64,000 nucleotides of DNA from Sedimentisphaerales bacterium (GTDB lineage Bacteria; Planctomycetota; Phycisphaerae; Sedimentisphaerales; Anaerobacaceae). The notes under the pieces were generated by a model, which saw nothing but the letters and a program-made list of their open reading frames with translations, had not been told where the DNA came from and made no database searches. Shown here in pieces: positions 35,370 to 43,046 of the stretch; position 1 is the first letter of the stretch; each line of letters begins with the position of its first letter. The DNA is taken from assembly GCA_016932095.1 (NCBI GenBank), contig JAFGDN010000053.1, positions 22,225-86,224 of the forward strand, written 5' to 3'. Position numbers and translations under genes: made by a program.

Positions 35370-35659
35370 ACAACGAATTACAAACAACAAACGGCGTAAG
35401 CGAGGTAACGCGGCTGGCCGGCGCAGGCGGCGGGTCAGCAACCTTCGCGGCCAGGATTAAAAGCAATTACGCCTATAACGTATATATGATTCGCTTCGTT
35501 GAGTTACTGGCCGAAGGAACTACGCCCACTGAAATCGGCGGAGAGCTCAAGGCGACCAACCTCGCGGAGGATTTTACTCAAACGGGTCAATTGGCCGTAG
35601 GCATATACGTGCTGGTCTGCACGGCGGGAGACAAATGCGTTTTCTACGCGGAACCGTAG
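35366..35659 (+). CDS. Small cassette protein, function unknown
   Basis: Protein of 97 residues that begins in the last codons of the hub-like gene (overlap of four bases). It is moderately beta-rich: FAARIKSNYAYNVYMIRFVE, ALVCTAGDKCVFYAEP-like end. Not recognised. Its tight coupling to the hub gene suggests a structural partner. Confidence 0.45.
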   Translation: MNNELQTTNGVSEVTRLAGAGGGSATFAARIKSNYAYNVYMIRFVELLAEGTTPTEIGGELKATNLAEDFTQTGQLAVGIYVLVCTAGDKCVFYAEP

Positions 35660-35690
35660 AAAACGGAAGACAGATGACGGAGAACAGAAA

Positions 35691-35948
35691 ATGGCGAGAC
35701 AAAACGGAAAAACGTGGCGGCTGAACAGGACGGTCAACCTGTCGGTATTGGTGCAGTTGGCGCTTTTGGCGTCGCTCATAGTGGGAAGCTGGGTAAATTT
35801 GCAAAGGCAATTGGACTCGCTTCAGCGGGATGTAACGAGCTTACTCGAAAGCCAGAAACACTCAGCCAACAAGGTCGAAACACTTCAGGAAAAGGTAATT
35901 TCGCACGAGTTCCGATTGAAGCATCTCGAAAAGGGATTGCATGAATAA
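35691..35948 (+). CDS. Membrane coiled-coil protein, holin-accessory-like
   Basis: Protein of 85 residues: basic N-terminus, one transmembrane helix (about 17-36: LSVLVQLALLASLIVGSWV), then a coiled coil (QRQLDSLQRDVTSLLESQ, ETLQEKVISHEFRLKHLEKG). The layout is like the XhlA/Rz-type lysis accessory proteins of phages. It sits near the end of the cassette, where lysis genes are common. No endolysin is recognised nearby. The gap before it (35660-35690) contains the GGAAGACAGATGACGGAGAACAG stutter repeat. Confidence 0.55.
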   Translation: MARQNGKTWRLNRTVNLSVLVQLALLASLIVGSWVNLQRQLDSLQRDVTSLLESQKHSANKVETLQEKVISHEFRLKHLEKGLHE

Positions 35949-35954
35949 TGAGTT

Positions 35955-36013
35955 TTTTATTACGTCGTTCGTATTTCGCCATTCGATATACGAAATACGA
36001 TATTCACTCGACG
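35955..36013. repeat. Low-complexity repeat TTCGTATTTCGCCATTCGATATACG
   Basis: Inverted ATTCGATATACGAAAT and CGTATTTCG units fill the gap between the cassette membrane protein and the methyltransferase. Confidence 0.4.
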
Positions 36014-36054
36014 ATTTTGACATGAAAATCAAATTCAATTTCAGGAGGAAAATT

Positions 36055-36084
36055 ATGAGAAGGTTGATGGAGGGTAAAAAATGA
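36055..36084 (+). CDS. Possible 9-codon leader peptide before the methyltransferase gene
   Basis: ATG at 36055, preceded by AGGAGG, opens a frame MRRLMEGKK that ends in TGA overlapping the methyltransferase ATG (36081-36084). The Shine-Dalgarno is stronger than the one for the main gene (GGAGGG inside this frame). Translational coupling is plausible, chance is possible. Confidence 0.3.
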   Translation: MRRLMEGKK

Positions 36085-36989
36085 CAGAAAGCATCGTAAG
36101 CCAAATAAAAGATAAGCTGTGTCCCGATGGTATCTGGCGGCTGTCGGATATTATGAAAAGCATATTAAAGCGGCAAATAAATCGCATGCCTAAGGGTAAT
36201 GCATCTGACGAAGAAGCAATGTACCCAAGCACAGCAGCAGGAATGCGCGAATTTTTATCGACCTTTTTCAGCAGGCATTACTTTCAGATTCAGAATAGTT
36301 TAATGGATTATATCGATTCGGAAGATTTTGAGGACATAATCAGTAACGGAGAAATACGAATACTCGATATTGGCTGTGGTCCGGCCGTGGGCGTTTTGGC
36401 AGTGACGGATATTATCAGGAGCCTTTTGGAAAATCAAAGCAATTCAGTGCTTCGCCCGGTTCGATTTGTTTACGTTTTAAACGATACATCAAAAATATGT
36501 TTATCAATCGGACAACGAATGCTCAATGAGTATTTGGATTTATGCAGGGTTTCCAAAATTGGTACAGGTGAGCAAAAAGTTTTGACACTCACGAACGATT
36601 TTCCCAATAACATAAAGCAGTTGGAGCGAATAGAGAAAAACTACGGAACGTACCATTTGATGATGTTTTCTTATGTTATTAGGCCTTTAGTGGATGAAAA
36701 TGGAACCTCTGGTCTGGCAAAGGACATCGTTAAAGCCGAAAAGCTTTGCGAATCTCGCGGCAGAATGTTGATACTTCAAGACCAATACAGAGAATCGCTT
36801 CTGCGTATGTTAGGTAAACAAATAAATGCTTCTGTCGAGAATAAAGAGCTGACTCAGGAAATTTTTCCAAAAAGAGGGACGGCAGATACGCATACTTACT
36901 CTTATTATCAGTGTTTATATAAGCCACGCCATAATTCAGCCGAGGCAGTTACAGGTCGAGCTAAAGCAGTGGTTTTTGAGAGCATTTGA
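36081..36989 (+). CDS. SAM-dependent methyltransferase-like protein
   Basis: Protein of 302 residues with a Rossmann-type SAM-binding motif I, ILDIGCGPAVGVLAV, at about residues 93-107, followed by long helices and FSYVIRPLVDE, which could be motif IV/post-I. The composition is AT-richer (Lys/Ile/Asn-rich) than its neighbours, suggesting separate acquisition. The substrate is unknown. It overlaps the convergent radical SAM gene by 54 bp (36936-36989), tail to tail. The pair splits the phage-like cassette between the coiled-coil membrane protein and the lipoprotein. GGAGGG lies 8-12 bases before the ATG. Confidence 0.7.
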   Translation: MTESIVSQIKDKLCPDGIWRLSDIMKSILKRQINRMPKGNASDEEAMYPSTAAGMREFLSTFFSRHYFQIQNSLMDYIDSEDFEDIISNGEIRILDIGCGPAVGVLAVTDIIRSLLENQSNSVLRPVRFVYVLNDTSKICLSIGQRMLNEYLDLCRVSKIGTGEQKVLTLTNDFPNNIKQLERIEKNYGTYHLMMFSYVIRPLVDENGTSGLAKDIVKAEKLCESRGRMLILQDQYRESLLRMLGKQINASVENKELTQEIFPKRGTADTHTYSYYQCLYKPRHNSAEAVTGRAKAVVFESI

Positions 36990-38042
36990 GACATTATGAG
37001 ATTCTCTGCACAAGCTGACAGGGACAGTTTTATTGAGGCCTCGAATAGTATCAATGATATGGGAATAAAATTCGATACGTTTATCTTCAGGGTAACGCAA
37101 TTTACCGTCGGAGGCAAGGACCGTAAGGTTTTGCTTTTGGAGCGATTCTTTGGTTTCGACGGGATATGCCTGGGCAGCGAGGCGGGAATGGCCCGGGACG
37201 AGGCGGAGCATTCCGATGGTGATATTTTCGGGTTCGGTAGAAGTGAGCATTTTTTGAATCATCTTAGCATAAGAATTTTGCCAGTCAGAATGCAGTATGC
37301 CCGGGTCAATTCGGAAACGGATACGGTAGCCGTGATTTTGACAAAGACGAGCAGCTTCAATTCGCTCGTCGAGGCCGGCAGTGTCCAGTTCGTATTGCCT
37401 GATTGCCTCGTCGCTGTTGATGCTCCAGGAAACGACCGTCTGATTATTAGATTTAACGGAAAGCAGATTGTTTATATTTGCGCTTTTGGTGAGCAGCATA
37501 AGATATGCGTTTGGCAGACGCGAGAAGAACTCGATAAGCTTAGGTGTAAGATTAGTAACGTGGTCAAAGGCAAGCGAGTCGAGCATTTCGCCCATATTGA
37601 AGCTTATTTTTCGTCCCAACAGCCTGGCGTCGGCGAGCTTAGCGATTTGCTTAAACATTGTGTCGTAGTTGATATTGATTTTTATAAATGGGTGGTGTTT
37701 GCGATAAACAAGCGCAAGATAACAGTACGTGCAGCGATAAGGACAACCATTGGAAATTGGAATGAGTTTGTAATAAGGCCGGCAGCAAATACCAAAGCCG
37801 AGCTTCCCGTTAAATTCATTAATGAACGAATATGTTTGACCAATCATCAGAGTTCTTTTACTTTCGACAAGCGCTTGACCGAAAGAATGTCTGGCGGGCG
37901 GGGTATATCGCTGACGGCTGATAGTTTTGACCTGAGCGGAGGGAAAAAGCTTAACAATCCGTTGTGCTTCGCAGGTCTCGGCGATTCTATCCCAAAGCAA
38001 AATCGTATTCGGTTTGAATTTTCCGGCTGTATCCATAAACAT
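36936..38042 (-). CDS. SPL-family radical SAM protein
   Basis: Protein of 368 residues on the opposite strand. The radical SAM cluster motif CPYRCTYC (Cys100, Cys104, Cys107) is intact and is followed by YL, as in spore photoproduct lyase (SplB)-like proteins. Other SPL-like features are RIRFRIDPGIL and a TIM-barrel pattern (KISFNMGEMLDSLAFDHV, VVSWSINSD). The catalytic cysteine that spore photoproduct lyase uses downstream cannot be located with confidence. Function could be DNA repair or nucleotide/tRNA modification. Composition is similar to the convergent methyltransferase, so both probably arrived together. Confidence 0.8.
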   Translation of the reverse strand: MFMDTAGKFKPNTILLWDRIAETCEAQRIVKLFPSAQVKTISRQRYTPPARHSFGQALVESKRTLMIGQTYSFINEFNGKLGFGICCRPYYKLIPISNGCPYRCTYCYLALVYRKHHPFIKININYDTMFKQIAKLADARLLGRKISFNMGEMLDSLAFDHVTNLTPKLIEFFSRLPNAYLMLLTKSANINNLLSVKSNNQTVVSWSINSDEAIRQYELDTAGLDERIEAARLCQNHGYRIRFRIDPGILHSDWQNSYAKMIQKMLTSTEPENITIGMLRLVPGHSRLAAQAYPVETKESLQKQNLTVLASDGKLRYPEDKRIEFYSHIIDTIRGLNKTVPVSLCRESHNVSNALKNHCFSSTCNCLG

Positions 38043-38075
38043 TATTATTTTAACTGAAAAACGGAGGAAAGAAAG

Positions 38076-38657
38076 ATGAGAAAAGCGACAGTGGTAATGG
38101 CAGGATTGTTATTTTTCACGGGCTGCGAGAGCTTGCGGTTTGCGCCGAGCGAGGAGCAGAAGCAGAACGCCTGGGTGCATAATCGCACGGTGGTAATAGC
38201 GGCGCAGACGGCCAAGGATGAATACGCGTCGGAAAAGCTACAGGCCTTGACGGATTTAAGCCGGCTGCAAAGCAAGGCGTTTGTGGCGTATTGCGGACTA
38301 CCCGATGAGCTGCCGGAAGCCGAGACGGCTGATGAGGTGCTTAAAGAGTCGAACGTGCAATTGGCAAAGACGGCGTTCGAGCAATCGAGCGCCAGGCCCG
38401 ACGGCTGGCAGGTCGCTGATTCAGCGATGGAACTGGGGATAGCGTTAGCAGGCCTTTTCGGCGGGGTTTATGCGACCAGAATCATACGCTTTTTGCAGGA
38501 AGCCAAGGCGAAGTCGAACGCGTTAAAGGAAATCGTGCTGGCCAACGAGATTTTCAAAAAGACAAATCCCGACTCGGCCGATGCGTTCAAAGATGCCCAG
38601 CGAAACCAGTCGCCGCTGACGCGGCAGATTGTCGCAGAAGCCAAAAGCGGAAATTAA
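38076..38657 (+). CDS. Phage-cassette lipoprotein with C-terminal membrane segment
   Basis: Protein of 193 residues with a lipoprotein signal (MRKATVVMAGLLFFTGC, Cys17 in lipobox FTGC). The middle part is helical and acidic, and there is a second hydrophobic segment (LGIALAGLFGGVYATRII, about 127-144) followed by a helical tail. Co-directional with the cassette; likely an envelope-spanning protein of the lysis (spanin-like) or release step, though composition does not settle this. GGAGG is found 14 bases before the ATG. It is probably the last gene of the cassette. Confidence 0.6.
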   Translation: MRKATVVMAGLLFFTGCESLRFAPSEEQKQNAWVHNRTVVIAAQTAKDEYASEKLQALTDLSRLQSKAFVAYCGLPDELPEAETADEVLKESNVQLAKTAFEQSSARPDGWQVADSAMELGIALAGLFGGVYATRIIRFLQEAKAKSNALKEIVLANEIFKKTNPDSADAFKDAQRNQSPLTRQIVAEAKSGN

Positions 38658-38755
38658 GGAAGATATTATGTGAATGGACGCAGGATTGAGGCAACAGGTT
38701 GTAATTTGCCCATAGTCAACACTGACACCCTCATTTTAACATCAAAAACGCTTGT

Positions 38756-38872
38756 TTTCCTGAAACCGGCTGGTTTCCTATATAGGAAAACGGCCAAAAA
38801 TAAGAAAAAACTATTGAGCCTTTCCTAAAAATGCGATATATCCTATATAGGAAAATAGCCCTTTTTAGGAAA
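38756..38872. promoter_or_regulatory. Operator array TTTCCTATATAGGAAA before the toxin-antitoxin genes
   Basis: A perfect 16-base palindrome TTTCCTATATAGGAAA lies at 38774-38789, and a second copy of the core, TCCTATATAGGA, at 38841-38852. Half sites TTTCCTA (38821-38827), TTAGGAAA (38865-38872) and TTTTCCTGAAA (near 38756) surround them. The start codon at 38878 follows. The array fits an autoregulated antitoxin operon. Confidence 0.7.
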
Positions 38873-38877
38873 GTTGT

Positions 38878-39954
38878 ATGCGACTCAAAGAAAACGAAAT
38901 AATAGAACAGTTTGAGAGGCAAATTGATAAATATGCCCCTCTAAAAATAAAAAGCATCGAACGTGAAGTTCCATTATCGCAAGGTATGAAGGTTGATGCG
39001 ATTATTGAATTCTGCGTCGGTGAGGGTCCCTGCTTTAAAGCGTTGGTCGAAATTAAATCAATTGCATCACCAAAAGAAATTATTTCGACGGTTGTTCAAC
39101 TTGCTTTTACTGAAAAGAAATCTAATGAAAAGGAAATGGTTCCGCTTTTAATTGTTCCTTACATGGGAGCGGAGCAGATACAGATTCTTCAGCGCGACGG
39201 CATCTCCTGGATAGACCTTTGCGGTAATATGGTCATTCGAGCGCCGGGAGGAATATACATCGAGCGAACCGGAAGAAAGAACCTGTTTCCCGATACTTCG
39301 CCAATCAAGAAAATATTCGAGGGAACATCATCGTTAGTCAGCAGGGCGCTACTATTGAAGAAAGAACCATTTAAATCTCTTAATAAAATTTACCGTTTTA
39401 TTAATGAACGAGATGGTAATATAACTCTTTCAACTGTATCAAAAGTATTAGGCTCCCTCGAAGAAGAGTTGTTGGTACGAAAAGATGAAAATGGCATATC
39501 GGTAATTGATCGGGAAAAACTTCTTAATAAACTTTTAGAAGGTTATGTTGATTATACAAAACGAAATAAGAATAAAACTTATACTTTTGCGGTTCAAAAA
39601 AATCAAATCGGTGATTTTGCTTTTAATGATTTTAAGTGTGTAGCTTGCGGATTTTATGCCGCTAAACTTAAAGGGCTTGCAACGACCGACCGTATTACAT
39701 TTTACGTAGAATCCGTAAAGGAGGCCCAAAAAGAAATTGAGCGAAGTAAAATAATTTTAAACCCTGATACTGAATTTGGTCAGTTAGACCTTATCGAAAC
39801 CCGAAATCTCTGTGTATGGTTCAACGTTCAAGGCGAACCCCTTGATAAGATTGTTGATGATTTAGAGCTTTATTTAGAGATGATGATAGATACTCCCAGA
39901 GGGCCGAAGGTGGCGGAGATACTCGAAGAACGCATACTGAAGGGGCAGGTCTAA
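38878..39954 (+). CDS. AbiEi-like antitoxin with predicted nuclease-fold and winged-helix domains
   Basis: Protein of 358 residues. The N-terminal region carries a PD-(D/E)xK-like arrangement (Asp40 in MKVDAIIEF, then Glu58-x-Lys60 in ALVEIKS), the middle part looks like a winged helix (about 170-215: LNKIYRFINERDGNITLSTV), and the C-terminus is mixed alpha/beta. This resembles the transcriptional-repressor antitoxin of AbiE-type (type IV) systems and COG4861-like proteins that contain a nuclease-like fold. Binding to the palindromes upstream would give autoregulation. The next gene starts on the last base of its stop. Whether the nuclease fold is catalytically active is unknown. Confidence 0.7.
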   Translation: MRLKENEIIEQFERQIDKYAPLKIKSIEREVPLSQGMKVDAIIEFCVGEGPCFKALVEIKSIASPKEIISTVVQLAFTEKKSNEKEMVPLLIVPYMGAEQIQILQRDGISWIDLCGNMVIRAPGGIYIERTGRKNLFPDTSPIKKIFEGTSSLVSRALLLKKEPFKSLNKIYRFINERDGNITLSTVSKVLGSLEEELLVRKDENGISVIDREKLLNKLLEGYVDYTKRNKNKTYTFAVQKNQIGDFAFNDFKCVACGFYAAKLKGLATTDRITFYVESVKEAQKEIERSKIILNPDTEFGQLDLIETRNLCVWFNVQGEPLDKIVDDLELYLEMMIDTPRGPKVAEILEERILKGQV

Positions 39955-40757
39955 TGGAAGATATTCTGCTCAATCAATTGGCGGAGATTGCGAGGCCTTT
40001 CAATAAAATCGGTATTAAACCGGTTATATGTGGAGGACTTGGCGTCTATCTGTGCTTTCGGGACAGTAGCGGTGCCGCGCGCGGAATCATAAGAGCGACC
40101 AATGATATCGACTTTATGATTACTAAAGAGATGGTTTTAGAGGAATCACGCCGCAACGCCTTTGACGAGATAATCACGGGAGAACTGGAATATGTTGTCA
40201 GCGAAAATGACAGGCATTTCCGTTTCATAAAAACTCCGGACAGACATTTAGATTTTTTAGCCCCTCCGATAGGAAACTTTGAAATCAAAGAACACCGGGT
40301 AAAACTTGTAAAGTCGAAACTGCATGGCCGCCTTACAAACGAGGCCCTTTATATCGACGAGGATTTAAGAACGATTGAGCTTACGGACAAAATCGAAGTT
40401 CAGGTTCCTTCACCTACAAATCTTCTCATATTGAAGTTATGCGCATTCGATGACCGTGACAGGGATAAAGAAGCGGAACGCGCGCAGGCGCACGCCTTCG
40501 ACACCTATATCATTGTGACGCTGGCCGGCTTGAAGGACTATCAGGAAGGACAAAGGTTTCTAGCTCGACATGGCGATTGGGAGGTTATTCAAAGGGTCGA
40601 GTCGATAGTCCGGGATAAATTTTCTTCCATCGAACAGACCGGCTGGCAACGAGTCCTTGAGGCGAGCAACTTCTTTCCGGACAAGAACATTAACGAGAAG
40701 CGTGCCGAGCTTGAAAAAGCCAAAAATCGTCTCGTTCGATGGTTCACGACGCCGTAA
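39954..40757 (+). CDS. AbiEii-like nucleotidyltransferase toxin
   Basis: Protein of 267 residues with the minimal nucleotidyltransferase signature: GGLG at residues 27-30, then TNDIDF with Asp51 and Asp53 as metal ligands, and a third acidic residue in HLDFLAPP (about residue 100). AbiEii/MenT-like toxins transfer nucleotides to tRNA acceptor ends and arrest growth, and pair with an AbiEi-type partner. The ATG overlaps the stop of the preceding gene by one base, so the two are translationally coupled. The C-terminal helical part ends LEKAKNRLVRWFTTP. Type IV toxin-antitoxin identity is probable, not proven. Confidence 0.75.
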   Translation: MEDILLNQLAEIARPFNKIGIKPVICGGLGVYLCFRDSSGAARGIIRATNDIDFMITKEMVLEESRRNAFDEIITGELEYVVSENDRHFRFIKTPDRHLDFLAPPIGNFEIKEHRVKLVKSKLHGRLTNEALYIDEDLRTIELTDKIEVQVPSPTNLLILKLCAFDDRDRDKEAERAQAHAFDTYIIVTLAGLKDYQEGQRFLARHGDWEVIQRVESIVRDKFSSIEQTGWQRVLEASNFFPDKNINEKRAELEKAKNRLVRWFTTP

Positions 40758-40831
40758 TAACTTGTTCCTTGAACAACGCGAAAATAGTGTATCAACTTGC
40801 GAAGAAAAAGCCGTGCCTGCCGACGCCTGAA

Positions 40832-41500
40832 CTACTGCTCCGAAGCCATTGTGCTGATAAACGCATTCGCCTCGGCTATCGACGCGTCCATTTCCTTTAT
40901 CAGCGACGCAACGTTTGACTCAATTGAAACAAGCTCTCCCTGAAGCGATGCGACGGCCTGGGCGTTTAGATTGTGCTTCAAAAACAGCACCTGGTCGCGA
41001 AATGCCGCAAGGACCGGCTCGATTTTCCGCTCGGCCTGCTTCATCGCCCCGATGAGCTGCTCGTATCTGCCCTGCGTCTGTTTGAGTTTCTGCTCGCTTG
41101 AGCGGCGCAGCTCCCTGTTGGAATACTGGTCAAGCTCGTTTTGCCATTCTTTGAACAGCGCCCCTGCGACGCTTTCCACGTCGGCTATTCGCTTCGATAC
41201 GTCGCCTGCCCGCGCCTCGCTTTTATCAAGCTCGGACTTGAGCTGTTCGTATTTGGTCTTCAGCTCGCTGCCGGGGACTTTTACAACCGAGGTGAATTTC
41301 TCAAGCGCGGTCTGGAACTGCTGCTTCGTTTCTTCCTGTGCGTCGCGGGCGTTCTCGACCCTGCCGACGAGGATATCCCGTTTATGCTTTCCGAATGCCT
41401 CCATCGTTTTGTAGTACGCGCTCTGGCATCCGGCCGACAGGAAAATAAAGCTTGTTAGTCCGACGTGCAAACATATTTTATACGTAATTATCTTTTTCAT
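40832..41500 (-). CDS. DUF2959 family lipoprotein
   Basis: Protein of 222 residues with a lipoprotein signal (MKKIITYKICLHVGL ... FLSAGC). The rest is almost completely helical with heptads (ARDAQEETKQQFQTALEKF, SELDKSEARAGDVSKRIADVE, QTQGRYEQLIGAMKQAERKI), the pattern of DUF2959, a family of unknown function in the outer membrane of several Gram-negative groups. The ATG at 41500 has an AGGAAAG site; an earlier Met at 41518 does not. It lies 79 bp downstream of the small YqaE gene on the same strand. Confidence 0.8.
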   Translation of the reverse strand: MKKIITYKICLHVGLTSFIFLSAGCQSAYYKTMEAFGKHKRDILVGRVENARDAQEETKQQFQTALEKFTSVVKVPGSELKTKYEQLKSELDKSEARAGDVSKRIADVESVAGALFKEWQNELDQYSNRELRRSSEQKLKQTQGRYEQLIGAMKQAERKIEPVLAAFRDQVLFLKHNLNAQAVASLQGELVSIESNVASLIKEMDASIAEANAFISTMASEQ

Positions 41501-41578
41501 CTTGTCTTTCCTGTTCAAGCCATACTCGGATTTCCGGGCAAATCAAAGCCAAATTGTAAAGTCGGTTCCGGCGACAAA

Positions 41579-41749
41579 CTATTTAGTGACTACCCACAGC
41601 GCGTGTATAAGACCCGGCAGAAAGAACAAAAGGCACAGGATGATGTTAATCAGCAGGTCTTTGCCGACTCCATTCTTAATCAGGACCGCCAGAGGCGGCA
41701 GGATAATCGCAAGAATTATTAGCAGTAGTTTGTTCTCGCTTGCAGCCAT
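41579..41749 (-). CDS. YqaE/Pmp3 family membrane peptide
   Basis: Two-helix membrane peptide of 56 residues: helix 1 LLLIILAIILPPLAVLIKNG, a short loop GVGKDLLIN, helix 2 IILCLLFFLPGLIHALWVV. The PP pair in the first helix and the LFFLPGLIHALWV ending are hallmarks of the Pmp3/UPF0057 family, proteolipids involved in stress and membrane potential control. AAGGAG lies nine bases before the ATG, and a TTGACA/TATAAT promoter sits upstream. It is 79 bp before the DUF2959 gene on the same strand. Confidence 0.85.
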   Translation of the reverse strand: MAASENKLLLIILAIILPPLAVLIKNGVGKDLLINIILCLLFFLPGLIHALWVVTK

Positions 41750-41794
41750 TGTGTTAGCTCCTTAAAAGTAATTCTAAAAACTGTGATTTTACGA

Positions 41795-41822
41795 ATTATA
41801 GTATCTCCCGCCGGTATGTCAA
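41795..41822 (-). promoter_or_regulatory. Strong sigma70-type promoter for the YqaE/DUF2959 genes
   Basis: Minus-strand TTGACA, a 16-bp spacer and TATAAT, about 40 bp before the YqaE ATG. The best promoter match on this strand in the window. Confidence 0.65.
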
Positions 41823-41961
41823 TACTGGTTGTTTTTAGAAATAAACCGAAAAACCAGTCGCTCCTGACAAAACAGCTCGTGGCAGAAGTCAAGACGGGAG
41901 CATGATAAAAAAAAACGTGTAATCCGCGTAATCCGTGATTACAATTCTCTGCGTACTACCA

Positions 41962-43020
41962 ATGACCGGCCTAAAACAAACACAGAGTCGATTGAAAAAA
42001 CTCAAGGCGCTGTGGGCCAGGGGCGAGTCGCTTCTGATAGTTATGCAGAATAATCCCGACGCCATAGCTGCCTCCTGCGCACTGCGGGAGCTTGCCAATA
42101 AAACGGCAGGCCTGAATTGCCAGTTCGCATACGGCGGCACAATCGGCCGGGCCGAGAACCGCGAGCTTGCTCATTATCTCGGCTTTGCTTTTCATCCTTT
42201 CGCTGAGGTCAGTCATCAGAAAGCTGACCTGATTGCTCTTATCGATACACAGCCCCAGGCCGGCAACAACCCCCTGCCCGAAGGCGTTCAGCCGGATATC
42301 ATTATTGACCACCATCCCGCAATTGAGGCCAGTCGAGGCGTCGCCTTCGCGGATATTCGCGAAAATTACGGCGCAACTTCAACGATTCTCTGGGAATATC
42401 TCACGGCCGCTGAAATCAAACCGGAAACACCAACCGCGACCGCCTTGCTTTACGGAATCAGGTCCGATACACAGGACCTCGGCAGGGAAGCCACAAAAGC
42501 GGATATCAAGGCGATAGAGGCGCTGTATCCGCTTGCCAACAAACGGATGCTCAGCCAGATTCAACAGGGGCAGGTGCCCTCGGTCTATTATCAAATGCTC
42601 GCCACCGCTCTTGCCAACACGAAGCTTTACGACCATTGCCTGATTTGCGGCATCGGCGACCTTGACAATCCAGATATGATTGGCGAGGTTGCAGACCTGC
42701 TTCTCAGGCACGAGCAAGTTGACTGGGCAATGTGTTACGGCTTTTACGACGACCAGTTGCTCATTTCCCTTCGCACACAGGATTACGCCCTCAGCGCCGG
42801 CGACGTTGCCCGCAATATAGTCCAAAAGCTCGGCACAGGCGGTGGGCACGCTCGTATGGCCGGCGGACAAATACCGTTACGAGCAAACGAACGCTCGACG
42901 CCGAAATGTGCCCGTCTGGAGCGGGCTATACGAAGCCGATTCCTGAAATCCATCGGGATAAAAACCCGAAAAGGCCGACCCCTCATCCGTATCCCGCGTA
43001 AGAACGGTTCGATTAGTTAA
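41962..43020 (+). CDS. DHH-family phosphoesterase (NrnA/RecJ-like)
   Basis: Protein of 352 residues. The N-terminal metal-binding motif appears as QNNPDAIAASC, the second Asp site as LIALIDTQP, the DHH motif as DIIIDHHPAIEASRG, and a later Asp in YGIRSDTQDLG. The C-terminal part contains the DHHA1 substrate-binding motif GTGGGHARMAGG. Such enzymes degrade oligoribonucleotides (nanoRNA), pAp or cyclic dinucleotides. The extension after DHHA1 is basic. ATG 41962 is chosen over the GTG at 41935 because the conserved sequence starts after it. The stretch before it contains the short tandem CGTAATCCGCGTAATCCG. Confidence 0.85.
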   Translation: MTGLKQTQSRLKKLKALWARGESLLIVMQNNPDAIAASCALRELANKTAGLNCQFAYGGTIGRAENRELAHYLGFAFHPFAEVSHQKADLIALIDTQPQAGNNPLPEGVQPDIIIDHHPAIEASRGVAFADIRENYGATSTILWEYLTAAEIKPETPTATALLYGIRSDTQDLGREATKADIKAIEALYPLANKRMLSQIQQGQVPSVYYQMLATALANTKLYDHCLICGIGDLDNPDMIGEVADLLLRHEQVDWAMCYGFYDDQLLISLRTQDYALSAGDVARNIVQKLGTGGGHARMAGGQIPLRANERSTPKCARLERAIRSRFLKSIGIKTRKGRPLIRIPRKNGSIS

Positions 43021-43046
43021 AGTACCTGTCGCCTCCGGAGACGAGG

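Noticed and set aside
36996..38057. Plus-strand frame of 353 codons opposite the radical SAM gene
   Set aside because: Complement of the radical SAM gene (CxxxCxxC present on the minus strand). No own motif.
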